Shown piece by piece: positions 1 to 9,745 of a stretch of 64,000 bases of DNA. Location: NCBI GenBank assembly GCA_024704765.1, contig JAKMXF010000324.1, positions 1 through 64,000 of the forward strand, written 5' to 3'. This DNA comes from Oopsacas minuta. Taxonomy: Eukaryota > Porifera > Hexactinellida > Lyssacinosida > Leucopsacidae. A model generated the notes under the pieces. The model had not been told where the DNA came from. It ran no database searches and worked only from the letters and a program-made list of their open reading frames with translations. Within the stretch, counting starts at the first letter, position 1. Each line of letters opens with the position of its first letter. The position numbers were made by a program, and so were the translations under genes.

Positions 1-24
1 CTTATATGAATCACAAATTATAGA

Positions 25-2361
25 ATGTTGATATTTCTTGATGTTGTGTTCTTCTCTCTGTTGTTGTTTATCTTTAACGTTAGACATTCAGCTCAAGGTT
101 TGTTATACTTAATCCTTACTTAATTTGATAGTACCCATAAGCCATGTGCTATGCATCTGTCATCTGCAAACTCTACTCTCTTTTCCTTTAGTGAGCATAA
201 CATTTTCCCCCAATGAGCCTCTTTGTATCGGAGAACAGCTGGAGATGATCTGCTACATAGAACCTCCTCCTTCTGAATCATTTGGATTATCAACAGCTCA
301 AGTATCATTCAATGGATCTACTCCTGCTAATTTGGGTCAAATCAACAACGATGATGTAATAGGAGGAATAGATCTAACCAGATACTCAGCTAACACAGAT
401 GGACTAGATACTACCCCTGCTAGACCTGGTATTAGACTGATTATATCTAGTTATCTGCCTCTTGATAGTGATACCACCTTTGGATGTCATGGAATATTCC
501 CTAATTCGTCTACCTCTGATGCTATAGTGTCTGGTATGCCTATGGGACAAGCTGGTGAGTAATTCTTTTACTTAGAGTTAGATTTTCTGATCCTCTAGCT
601 CCTTTATAGATTTCCTATCTTCTAGCTGTTCCCCTCCCTCCCTCCTCCCTCCTATCTACTCTCTCAGGAATTAATTCTAACACCTGTGAGAGTACAGTAG
701 ATCTATCCTGGACACCTGGAGCTAGTGACAGAGAGATTGAGTACTTCTTGTTTGAGGATGGAGCTGATTTGAATAATTTCAATTCTTCTATCACTCAATA
801 TTCCTTCTTAACTTCTTTACAGTTAAATACGAATTATTCATATTCTATACTAGCTATGAGTTGTGCTGGTAACTCTACTACTCAAACAGCTGATCCTATT
901 GCTGTTATAAGTAAGTGTTGGAATTATTTATTTGTTTATTTGTTTATTGATTCTATGTAGGTTATTCATTGGCTGATAACAACCCAGATATATTCCTCAC
1001 TTATAATCAATCAAATGGAATGCTTACTTTAGAATGGGTGAGTTGTTTGTTTGTTTGTTTGTTTACTATAATTGTTTATTTCTGTTATATAGTCTCTCCT
1101 ACCATCACCAGTGGATCAAGATATCCTCATAGAGTACTCATTAGAGCTGTATTATAATCACACTCTATCTGGCACTACTGACCAGTTCTCTAACTCTTCT
1201 ACATTCCTACAACTCTCTTCTATCACTGTTTACTCTATAAACATAACTCCACATACTTCCTCAGATAACACAGGAGTATTAACTATCATAATTGCTTGTC
1301 TAAACATTACACAACAGTGTGGACAACAATTGACTAGTATACAGAGGTGTTCTGTCTATAACTCTGGTAATATTTGGAATAATCTCTGTTTTGATATTAT
1401 CATCATTAATCTATTCTTCAATATCCATGGTACTATTTGTATTGATTAGATAATCCACCTATGACTACTACCCCTCCTACTGCTACTGCTACTGCTACAT
1501 CTGTTAATGTTACTGGAACTACAGCAATGAGTGAGTATATTTACATTCATTAGCACAGGCCAATAGAACTATTTTCACCCCTGTCTTAGCCAGTAATTCT
1601 GTGTTTCTATTTATCCATGTCATATATTTCTATCTAATAGTTACTACTGCTACCTTACTCCGTAAGTTATCTGTATATCTGTCTATCTGATTCTATCGCT
1701 ATTATCTGTATATCTGTCTGTCTGTAGCTATAATCATAGGAGTAGTAGGAGCTATTGGAGGTATACTACTGATACTATTCATAGTACTATTCTTCATTAT
1801 GTTATACATATGCTGTATAAGGAAGAAGAGAGGTAATACATTACCTTAATACTCTACTATTATTATTGTTTATTGTTGTTTAGTTCAATCTAGCCCGAAG
1901 AGAAGTACACAAGATGATCAGTAAGCTAGACACTCCTATACACATATGTATATATTGTTTACTTGTTTGTTTATATTATAGTGTTGTACTAGCCGTTACT
2001 CCTAGCTCAGAACCTCATCCAGATACTCAACCTACCTATGCTCAAGTAAATAAGGCTAAATCTCTTAAGACAGCTGAGTTATACAGCTCTGTTAATAAAC
2101 CCAAGGTAATGACATAGAGTATAGTGTTATAACAATAATAATATTATTAAGCTGGGTAACAGGATCCAGATTTACATATTTTCAAACCTCTAGCCTGCTC
2201 CACAGTCAGAACTAATGTATCTTGAGCTAGATCACATGAGGACAGCTTCTGATAGAATTAATCCCTCTTCCATTCCAACTACTAACTATTCTGATTTAGC
2301 TCAACTACCTAGATCGGAACAAACCACGTACGCTACCGTAACCGATGGACCGCTACATTGA
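25..2361 (+). CDS. Ig/FnIII single-pass receptor with ITIM-like tail
   Basis: Eleven exons join in one frame: 25-97, 192-554, 668-910, 961-1037, 1093-1366, 1450-1530, 1641-1661, 1728-1832, 1884-1920, 1982-2105, 2194-2361 (521 aa). All introns are GT-AG and most interrupt at phase 1, usual for shuffled extracellular domains. Order: signal peptide (1-24), Ig-like domain with a Cys pair (25-145), FnIII-like domain (about 146-226), a second FnIII split by a phase-0 intron (227-343), Thr-rich stalk, membrane helix (about 378-402) followed by basic residues, and a cytoplasmic tail. The tail holds five tyrosines in ITIM/ITAM-like contexts: TYAQV (Y444), LYSSV (Y459), MYLEL (Y475), NYSDL (Y498) and TYATV (Y512). 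Such motifs recruit SH2 phosphatases or kinases in animal receptors, so a cell-surface recognition role is inferred. I cannot name an orthologue. Exon 1 is chosen by its signal peptide and matching phase; its donor (gtttgt) is weak. Confidence 0.82.
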
Positions 2362-3034
2362 CCCCTTGTCCTCTTGTCCTCTATTAACCTCCTATGTGTA
2401 CATATTTGTGTTTGTATATTTTAGCACTTTTACGATATTTTGATGATTTAACGCTTTCTGATGATTCATTTGTTTTGACTGATTCTTAGACACACATATT
2501 CTTATTTATCTGTTGTTTATTTTGTTTATTTGTTTATTTATTTGTTTATTTGGGTTAAGCTATTCAGTATATGATTAATTAACAGTTACATAAGGTGTTA
2601 TATTGACACATGCAGGTCACTTGGCCTGAAACAGAATTATGGAGGTAGTACAGCGGACCCCAATCTTTCCACCTGTGTACCCCTCCCATAGACTGTAATA
2701 CACATTTTGAGATTCTGTGGGCCCCCTGCTGTTGTCCGTGGACCACCAAGTGGACAATGGACTCCAGGTTGGGTACCTCTGAATATTTGTTCTGATTAAC
2801 TGGTTTATTGTCCCAATTATGTTTATAGTGGTCATCTGTACATAGCGGACACTTTTTGCCCCCTGCCACCACTTTGTATTGACATGTGAAAGGGTACAGA
2901 TCTCTCCGACCCCTTGGTGGAAATCTATATATTATTATATATTTAATCTCACAAATAACAAACAAACAAACAATATATATATGATGTATAACATAACACA
3001 TAATATAGAGGTAGTATCCAGTTTGTGTTAAGTG
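2362..3034. other. Intergenic region between receptor and cathepsin B
   Basis: 3' flanks of two convergent genes. Contains T-rich TTTG/TTTA tracts (2515-2555) and a hAT-like MITE copy at 2636-2780. The open frame across 2579-3001 (-) is only a passage through that repeat. Confidence 0.7.
2636..2780 (+). repeat. hAT-like MITE, family 1 copy A
   Basis: Shares a core with copies at 6250, 25360, 38598 (reverse), 44565, 58983 (reverse) and 63280 (reverse). The order is a TTTCCACCTGTG block, a GAGATTCTGTGGG block, then GTCCGTGGACCACCAAG. Better-preserved copies have ends resembling CAGTGGTT, typical of hAT elements. No coding capacity. Confidence 0.72.
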
Positions 3035-5919
3035 TTAGTATTCAGGTGCTATTCCTGCTACCATGTTCTCTTCTATCCCGCACTCATTATCACCTCTTAA
3101 TATCTTGAAGTATCCTACAATAACATAATACACTAACTCCTGTTATATACACATAAGGTCCCAAACCGTCAAAGTAACATATAGTCCCTCGGTTATATCT
3201 CAGTAATTATTACTGACTCTTGAGCTTAGATTTAACGGGAGTTGACTGTCACTACTATATGTATGTATATTTCGTCACCTAATATTATCGCTTCCGTTAG
3301 TTATGGCGGAATTTATTCCAGACTTGTGTAACCATAAAATGAACAGGAAACTATTTGACAGCCCTGATAACGAAATTAAAACAACTTCGAATCAATACGA
3401 CAGCAAAAGATTCCTCATCAGAATCAGATGATAGTTTTGAGGATTACCTCTCTAAAATTCGTCCCAAATCTCCTATATTAAAGCCTTCCCCTACAGTTAT
3501 AATAGTCAGTGACTCTAACGATATAGAATACAATTCTAACGAAAATACTCCCGAAAAATCCAAGTTAATTCGAGGCAAAAATCAACAAATATCTTCAGAG
3601 GGGCTTTCTAGTCCGATACACGAATTAGAGAATTCACTTAAATCATTAGAAATCGGTGAAGTTATTACAATTGATAGCGATGATAGTGACACAAATTCTG
3701 ATAATGACATATTCTACACACCTATCAGTAAACCCATTATAAGCTCAAAATTTGTGACACCAAAATCAACACCCTTAATAAACACCCCAAAATTGGAATC
3801 TTCTGTTGTAAAGAAGTTTACTTCTAACCGGAAAGAATTAGGAGACAATTGGTACTCCATTTTTAACGAGACTGTCTTCTCGTCACAGTTACCGAAAGAT
3901 CTTAATATTATTTGGAACAAAAATCTTACAAAAACAGCTGGTTATTGTGAGTATAAATTCGATAAATCCTCACCTACAGTCACAAGGACAATAACCATCA
4001 ATTTATCTACTAAAGTTATAACAAATGAAAATAGACTAAAATCCACTTTAATCCATGAAATGTGTCACGGTGCCACTTGGATGATAAATGGTGTGAAGGA
4101 AGGACATGGTCCCATCTGGAAAAGTTGGGCCTATAAAGCTAGCCAAGTGTACCCAGATTTTCCACCTATCACAAGATGCCATTCATTTTCAATTGACACT
4201 AAATTCAAATACAAATGTACTAATTGCTATTACACAATCGGACGACATTCTAAGTCAATCGACACCTCCTCAAAATGTTGTCCACTCTGCAGATCAAGAA
4301 TTGAACTCGTGCCACTCACAGACAAAAAAGGCAATCCCAGAAAGCTTAATATATTCGCAGAATACGTTAAGGATAATTATAATTCTTTGGAGAAAAGTCT
4401 ACCACACAAAGAAAAGATGAAATGTCTATCAGAAAGTTTTAGAGAATTCAAATTACAGTCTACTCCTATAAAATCAGCTGATTATTAGATTGTTTACTTT
4501 ATGCACTTGTTAAACTGATAATTTGTTTGTTTTATTTATAATTGTGTCACTTCATTAAACAGGCCTTACTACAAACTTTACTCACCTTCTTCACCCCAAT
4601 CAGAGTTCCATGAGTTAGCAGCTAACCAATAGTCCACACCATTCTGACTTCCCCAACCCAATATTTTCACTGCATGTCCTCCTTTGAATTCTCCTTCACT
4701 ATACTGGTATACACCTGTAGAGTATAAAAATATAAAATTCAAACCTGTGCGGACAGCTTGTTTTGAGTGGCACTAGAAATTGGAGGCACTATGCGTGTTG
4801 GGGTTAGTTTCAACAGATAGTGCCTTCAAGACTGTCCGCACAGGCCAATAAATAATATTACCTGATTTATAGGTAAGGAAATCAGTGTATACTTTAAATG
4901 CAGCTTCGACAGGTCCTCTTTGGTAGATTTCTGACATGATACTGCTCACATTCTTCGGGACATAGTAGTACTTACTTCCCTTATGCTTGTCATCCGAATA
5001 ATCCGTCGTGTAACCCTCTCTACACTCCGTGACACATTCAGGGGTCGACACTATGTCACCACAGGCTGGGTATTGTCCCTCTACGTGGTGGGAGCATTTG
5101 GCTATAGGATAGGGTCTGCAACCCCTGAAACTGTTATATGATCCTCCTGTTACTATTCCTGTCTTGTACCAGTATCTCCTATAGTGATATATCCTAATTA
5201 CTAACCACATTTACAAATTCCCCCAATTCCACCCGAAAATATCCAGAAATATAGCGAAAAAATGGAAAAATGGATAAGACCTGAAATTCTGTAAGTGTTG
5301 GGAAATATGTATATTATAATTTTTCAGAGGTTATTTGTTTACAAAACTCACCATGCCTCAATAGGATACCCTCCTTGACACCCATAACCACACTTATTGC
5401 AACATGACAACAGATCTACAGCTGATATATGTATATCTTTAGATTGCTTTATACATATTCTGTCTGATATCGCTTCTACAGCTGCTACAGCCTAAAGTGT
5501 AAACACAAATAGCTGAGGCTCTATAATATGAAATTCCACATATTTGAGTGTCTCATTTCCTAATTAATAGGTGTTAATATATATAAACTTACCCAACAAC
5601 TTCCACATGAACCTTGATCTCTAATCTCACTCACAGATTTACAGCTACTATACTTATCTCTTACATCGTAACTGTCAGGTAGAGCACCTAATTCCACCTC
5701 AGGCCATTTAGTGCCCTCAACACCACGAGAAGCATCCAAAAATGTACCCATTTGTGACATAATGAACTCATCAGAGGCCTTATCGAACCGTGTATTCACA
5801 CCAGCGCGCCATGTGGCGCCTAAACTATTTACCCGCCTAATTATCCCATCAGTTCTTACATCACAATACACATTTGTTAAAAGAAACGCACAAACTAATC
5901 CCAAAGTTATTCCCTTCAT
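3035..5919 (-). CDS. CTSB: Cathepsin B-like cysteine protease
   Basis: Five exons on the minus strand: 5593-5919, 5352-5491, 4862-5178, 4586-4714, 3035-3114 (330 aa). The phases fit and every junction is GT-AG. A signal peptide (about 1-19) and propeptide precede the mature enzyme at LPDSYDVRD. The catalytic triad is visible: Cys108 in QGSCGSCW, His275 in GGHAVKI, Asn295 in AANSW. The [12 protein letters not shown] block and a His-His occluding loop ([12 protein letters not shown]) identify cathepsin B, a lysosomal endo- and dipeptidyl-carboxypeptidase, rather than cathepsin L. The last exon ([15 protein letters not shown]) lies 1.5 kb beyond exon 4, and that intron encloses the whole GCNA-like gene on the opposite strand. 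Intron 3 holds a small MITE. An in-frame ATG at 5994 would add 25 residues; 5919 is preferred because a signal peptide follows directly. Confidence 0.93.
3129..3249. repeat. Pogo/Tigger-like MITE, family 2
   Basis: Inverted ends: TACACTAACTCCTGTTATA at the left and, reversed, ACAGTCAACTCCCGTTAAA at the right. The internal segment GGTCCCAAACCGTCAAAGTA is nearly identical at 63750. It lies in the last cathepsin B intron, just upstream of the GCNA-like gene. Confidence 0.72.
3303..4488 (+). CDS. GCNA: GCNA/ACRC-like SprT-domain protease
   Basis: The open frame to the stop at 4488 has no ATG before the protease domain. The best model starts at ATG 3303 and joins 3303-3327 to 3362-4488 by a 34-nt GT-AG intron (383 aa, residue numbers below). 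The N-terminal 150 residues are acidic and Ser-rich with SUMO-interaction-like runs ([16 protein letters not shown]). A SprT-like zinc metalloprotease follows, with HEMCH at 240-244 and a further metal-binding His in EGHGPIWK. After it come a zinc ribbon (two CxxC pairs) and a C-terminal HMG-box-like segment around FAEYVKDNY. This is the order seen in GCNA, a germline protein that acts on DNA-protein crosslinks. The gene lies wholly inside the last intron of the antisense cathepsin B gene. Family assignment is firm; the exact start is uncertain. Confidence 0.85.
4744..4844. repeat. MITE family 3 (CTGTGCSGACAG ends)
   Basis: Near-perfect inverted ends: CCTGTGCGGACAGCTTG and its complement ending CTGTCCGCACAGG, 101 bp overall, with internal AGTGGCACT/AGTGCC also inverted. 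It sits in cathepsin B intron 3. A related element is at 32238-32382 and a solitary end at 19284. Confidence 0.75.
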
Positions 5920-6416
5920 TGCAATGTATAAATTCTGCCTACAAACAGCATTTATACAAAATATGCCGTATAAGTTAGCGAGAATGGTTTCCAATACAAT
6001 TTGACGTCACTTTACATATTGCCATCTTGTTATTAGTATTATTAAAGGAAGCTATTGGAATATATTTAGTGTATTAGTCACTACTTGTTTGGGATAATAT
6101 ACTGAGAACGAATTCATACAAACCATACAGGTGATGCATTACTTTTCGTTTATTCGATAAAACGATAATTAAGTCAAATCGACTACACACGATTATAAGC
6201 AGTAAACAACAACAAATACGTTGTCTCTTCATTATGGTAGAAGTTACTTCCTCAACCTTTCCACCCGTGGACACCTTTTACCAATTCTAACACCTCCCAT
6301 GACTTCAATACAAAATTTGAGATCCTGTGTGGTATAATATTTATATCAACATCAACAAACCAGCCAAGTACACAAATATATATACAAACAAATAAACAAA
6401 CAGATACAACCTCTCT
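5920..6416. other. Intergenic region upstream of cathepsin B
   Basis: Shared by the cathepsin B 5' flank and the 3' end of the small coiled-coil gene. Contains hAT-like copy B (6250-6335). No further gene seen. Confidence 0.6.
6250..6335 (+). repeat. hAT-like MITE, family 1 copy B
   Basis: Matches the left half of copy A: a TTTCCACCCGTGGAC block, CACCTCCCATGACTTCAATAC, then TTTGAGATCCTGTG. It breaks off before the CCACCAAG core, so it is truncated. Confidence 0.6.
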
Positions 6417-6969
6417 CTATATAATCATCTCCTCGTCTGTAGTTGTTTCTATTTCCTCTTTACCACTAGTACTGTTATCAATAGTATCAGCTGTTCTAAC
6501 AGCTAGGTTAAGGATCTGTTTGTTTACGTCTTCTTCATTTGCTGATATATCTATAAATGTAACACCTGCTAATTAATGGTAAACAGGGTGGTGTATACGA
6601 TGTAATAACTCACTTGTATTCTGTTTACTTGTCTCTCTTTCTGTTGTTAGTGGTGTTGATACTTCAGATCTCTTAGCTGTGCTATTTGTTGTTTCTCTGT
6701 TTTGTTTTGTTTTAGTTGTCTTCTTTGCTGTAGTTATTGTTGACGTTTGTTCACAAGCTAGTAGTTCTCTTAATGCCTTCTCTTCTACTTGTAACCTAAT
6801 CGGATAAATAATCAAGGTGTGCTAACGGTTGTAGCTGTGCTTACCTGCATAGTTGTTCTTTGAGCCTACGCTTAATGCCAGAGAGAGTATCAACCTCTCT
6901 AACCATCTCTACAGACAGTTTAGAAGCATTCTCCACTAGTGACGTAGTGTTATATGAACCTGACATCAT
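6417..6969 (-). CDS. Small coiled-coil protein, hypothetical
   Basis: Three exons: 6845-6969, 6614-6795, 6417-6568 (152 aa). Phases 2 and 1 fit, and the introns are only 49 and 45 nt with GT-AG ends. It starts with two Met codons. Residues about 10-62 (from SLVENASKL to ALRELLACEQ) form a charged heptad-like helix. A Thr/Ser/Lys-rich linker follows, then a C-terminal acidic segment with VTFIDISANEEDVNKQI. No signal peptide or membrane segment. I do not recognise the family; the length and helix would suit a subunit of a larger coiled-coil complex, but nothing in the sequence says which. Its neighbours give no functional hint. Confidence 0.65.
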
Positions 6970-7730
6970 AACAGTATAACTACCAGAATCGAATGTTTAA
7001 GATTAGATAACCATATTGCTATCAATAGAATATTCCAGTTCTATTATTTAATAATTATAATAATTATATCAGAGGAATACAAATAAAATATAATAGAATT
7101 CATATAATCAGTAAATGTGCATATTCTGTAACCATTACGTTGTGTGAATATTCTAATACTAGTTTGAGCCATGTAGAGCCACTATTACTTGTGACTCAAC
7201 CACTTTACATCACCATATATCGAAAACTATACGTCCGTTTCATATGCTCAAAATTGTAAAAATGTAGGTCAGAGTGATCTCTTCCCGAGATTTATGCCTC
7301 AGGACAATTCGTCCCTACAAATATTATAATATACAGGGCCTAGGAAAAGAGCTGCTATAATATCTGCAATTTGGCTCAGGCCAGTAGATCTGGACAATAA
7401 GTAAGGAATTTCATAAAAGTCCTTACAAATAATTGCTAGATAAAATTAGCTAATATTTCTAGAATATTAATGTAATACATCTTAAAACTTAGCATTGTAT
7501 GCTTGCAAGACTGATTATAGTGATATTAATGCAGTTTTTCTACTTTTCTCTGACGTAACAAGTTCGAGTAGTTTCTGCTGAATAGTAATTTTCTACAATT
7601 TGGCTCAAAATAGCTTAATTATAATGGCGTTGGATTCTATTTCAGGATTTCCTAGAGTGTAATGAGATATCTTACCATTACAATCTGTAATATATAAATA
7701 ATTCCAAGTAAATACACAAAGAAATACAAA
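6970..7730. other. Intergenic, AT-rich
   Basis: Divergent promoter region between the small coiled-coil gene (-) and the first C2/Trx/PH gene (+). Apart from a TATA box near 7693 I see no gene or clear repeat. Confidence 0.55.
7693..7700 (+). promoter_or_regulatory. TATA box of first C2/Trx/PH gene
   Basis: TATAAATA 38 bp upstream of the ATG at 7731. Comparable boxes precede the paralogue at 9746 and the small coiled-coil genes at 23801 and 39417. Confidence 0.5.
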
Positions 7731-9332
7731 ATGCATAAGAAGAATAGTACCAAATTCCTTGTAACTATTTCCTATAAATCTATTGATTTCGAATTCGCGC
7801 AACACTTCGAACCAGATGATATCAACATTAAATGGTGGCGACAGTTTAGAACTACAGATTCACTTAAAATCGGTGAATCCCCGATCTGGAATAAAACCAG
7901 AGTTGATGACAATGGTTTCAGTGGTGGACAAGCTATTTATAGGTTCAGTTGCAGTCCGACTTTGAGAGTAACTCTGCATAAAGCGAAAAAGGACAAAGAA
8001 TCATTCGAACGAAAAGTCTACCGATTTGCAATAGAATCAATACGTTACGATGGTAGGGCAAAGACTCTGGCATCAACAGAACTAGATATGAGTGATTATG
8101 CTACTGCATTAGGGGACACGCAGTACCTCGCAATAGCATTGGAACCTAAGAAGAAATATGTATTGAAGGCTGTCATTAACTTGTCAGTAAATTACGAGTT
8201 CATCCGGTCGGGCAATTCAAAAGACGCGGATATGATTAGCACGTGGTCACGGGAGAGTTTGGAACATTTGTGTAATCCTGAGGAATGCGATGGGAATGCA
8301 ACCTTCATTGGAGATGGAGTATGGGATTTGAGTGTTAAGTCCTTAGCAAGGAAGATACGAGAATATAAAGGAGACCTGTTGGTACAAGGAATAGAAATTC
8401 AAGATTTTCTAAAAGAACTCTCGCAGTGTCAACTAACTGTCATAATTGCAAATTCTGAGTGTAGCGAGGGAGCTAGTGAGATAGTAAGCTCAGTTAATAG
8501 TTTTTATTCAGCTGTTACATCCAAATTTGGAAACAAAATCGAAGTTATTTATCTCTCATTTGGTAAACAAGATGATACACAAACTATTCAAGTTAATTGT
8601 CCAAGAATAAAACCTTATTCAGGACTACATGACGTGTTGATTCAGGATTTTGACATCACGACATCTCCCTACCTCATCGTGTTATCTAAAGACCAGTTAA
8701 TTACCTGTACTTCTGATCCAAATTCCATCCTATCACAAATAAACTCAAAGACCTGTGAGTCAATCGTCGAAAAATGGCTGACAGATGCAGCAAATAATCT
8801 CCACAAACACTCAACAGAATCTTTACCTATAAAACAAGCAAATAAAGAATTCACACTTCAGACAGTGCATTCACTACCCAACTTGGAATTAGAAAATAAA
8901 ATATCGAATATTCGCAAAAAAGTACTCAGACGTTCTTCCTTGTTTTCTGGCCTTCAAACTGTTTCTGAGAAAACCGAGCCTTTGACGGTAATACAGGCTG
9001 AGTATAATATTGGGGGTACGCTTATGAAACGAGGTGTTAGTGGCATAACTGGCAGAATGTGGCGACCGCGACAGTTCAAATACCAAGATGGGAAGATAAT
9101 TTATATTGACGCAAAGAAAAACGAGGTGAAGGGTCACATAGACCTCTCAGAGGTGATATCATTCGATATACTACCAATTGACAAGCAAGATAAGAATAAT
9201 GGGACTTTTAATATAGTAACACGTGATAGAGTGTTTGAAATGCAAGCTATGGATAATGAGCAGATGAAAAGCTGGATCGATGCAGCAGTTACATTGCAAA
9301 AAGCTATTACTTTTAATAATCAAAAGGATTAG
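7731..9332 (+). CDS. NT-C2 / thioredoxin-like / PH protein, copy 1
   Basis: Intronless, 533 aa, ATG at 7731. Residues about 8-162 resemble the N-terminal C2 (NT-C2) domain of EEIG1/EHBP1-type proteins, a presumed membrane-binding module (GRAKTLASTELDMSDY, then KKYVLKAVINLSVNYEF). Residues about 205-350 fit a nucleoredoxin-type thioredoxin fold (beta strand LTVIIANS, helix, IEVIYLSFGKQDD, then TTSPYLIVL), but the redox motif is absent: SECSEG stands where WCPPC is expected. Residues about 428-524 are a PH domain introduced by GGTLMKRGVSGITG and ending in a Trp helix (MKSWIDAAVTLQ). No signal peptide or TM. Tandem with copy 2 (9746), which keeps the same order. The role is unknown; membrane-associated scaffolding or redox sensing is inference. 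Confidence 0.8.
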   Translation: MHKKNSTKFLVTISYKSIDFEFAQHFEPDDINIKWWRQFRTTDSLKIGESPIWNKTRVDDNGFSGGQAIYRFSCSPTLRVTLHKAKKDKESFERKVYRFAIESIRYDGRAKTLASTELDMSDYATALGDTQYLAIALEPKKKYVLKAVINLSVNYEFIRSGNSKDADMISTWSRESLEHLCNPEECDGNATFIGDGVWDLSVKSLARKIREYKGDLLVQGIEIQDFLKELSQCQLTVIIANSECSEGASEIVSSVNSFYSAVTSKFGNKIEVIYLSFGKQDDTQTIQVNCPRIKPYSGLHDVLIQDFDITTSPYLIVLSKDQLITCTSDPNSILSQINSKTCESIVEKWLTDAANNLHKHSTESLPIKQANKEFTLQTVHSLPNLELENKISNIRKKVLRRSSLFSGLQTVSEKTEPLTVIQAEYNIGGTLMKRGVSGITGRMWRPRQFKYQDGKIIYIDAKKNEVKGHIDLSEVISFDILPIDKQDKNNGTFNIVTRDRVFEMQAMDNEQMKSWIDAAVTLQKAITFNNQKD

Positions 9333-9745
9333 TAATTTATTTAGTGTGATTGTAAATTAAGATTAATTAAAATTAGCCCAGAAGAACCCTCTTTATTGCA
9401 ACATCGCCTGGCAAAAATGCGAATTCCGTCCGGGATACCACCAAGTCCAGCTATCTCTCAAGAAGGTGACAAAATTTTCTATCCACTGTATTGTAAGAAC
9501 TGTCCTGTCTATGCAGCATTCTTAATTCGTTATACATAGCTCGAATATGCATAATTCCAGAAATGTATATCACCTACATATCCTGCAATCACAAAGTACA
9601 GTTATACAATTCAAATATCATATAGCATACAAAAACTGACTCTGTATACACCATAATTAATGCATTGGCTGTAACATAATACTATAAGAGTCTATAAATA
9701 GTTAAGCGATAGGTACAGGCTGAGTTTAGTAGAAAATTGCTGGAA
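9333..9745. other. Intergenic between tandem paralogues
   Basis: About 400 bp. Holds a probable relic of the hAT-like MITE core near 9428-9456 (CCGTCC...ACCACCAAGTCCAGC) and the TATA box of copy 2. Confidence 0.5.
9692..9700 (+). promoter_or_regulatory. TATA box of second C2/Trx/PH gene
   Basis: TATAAATAG 54 bp upstream of ATG 9746, a consensus TATA box. Confidence 0.6.

Noticed and set aside
125-191. ATG at 125 as receptor start
   Set aside because: It lies in the first intron; the exon at 25-97 gives a signal peptide and matching phase.
2515-2555. T-rich tract as a functional RNA or CRISPR-like repeat
   Set aside because: Simple TTTG/TTTA microsatellite; no spacer-repeat structure, and the genome is animal.
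2579-3001. 140-aa minus-strand open frame
   Set aside because: It runs through hAT-like copy A and low-complexity DNA; no protein features.
4488-4585. Cathepsin B ending just after exon 4 as a truncated pseudogene
   Set aside because: The correct last exon was found at 3035-3114 with fitting phase and conserved C-terminal motif.
5920-5994. Longer cathepsin B start at 5994
   Set aside because: It would place 25 residues before an otherwise standard signal peptide.
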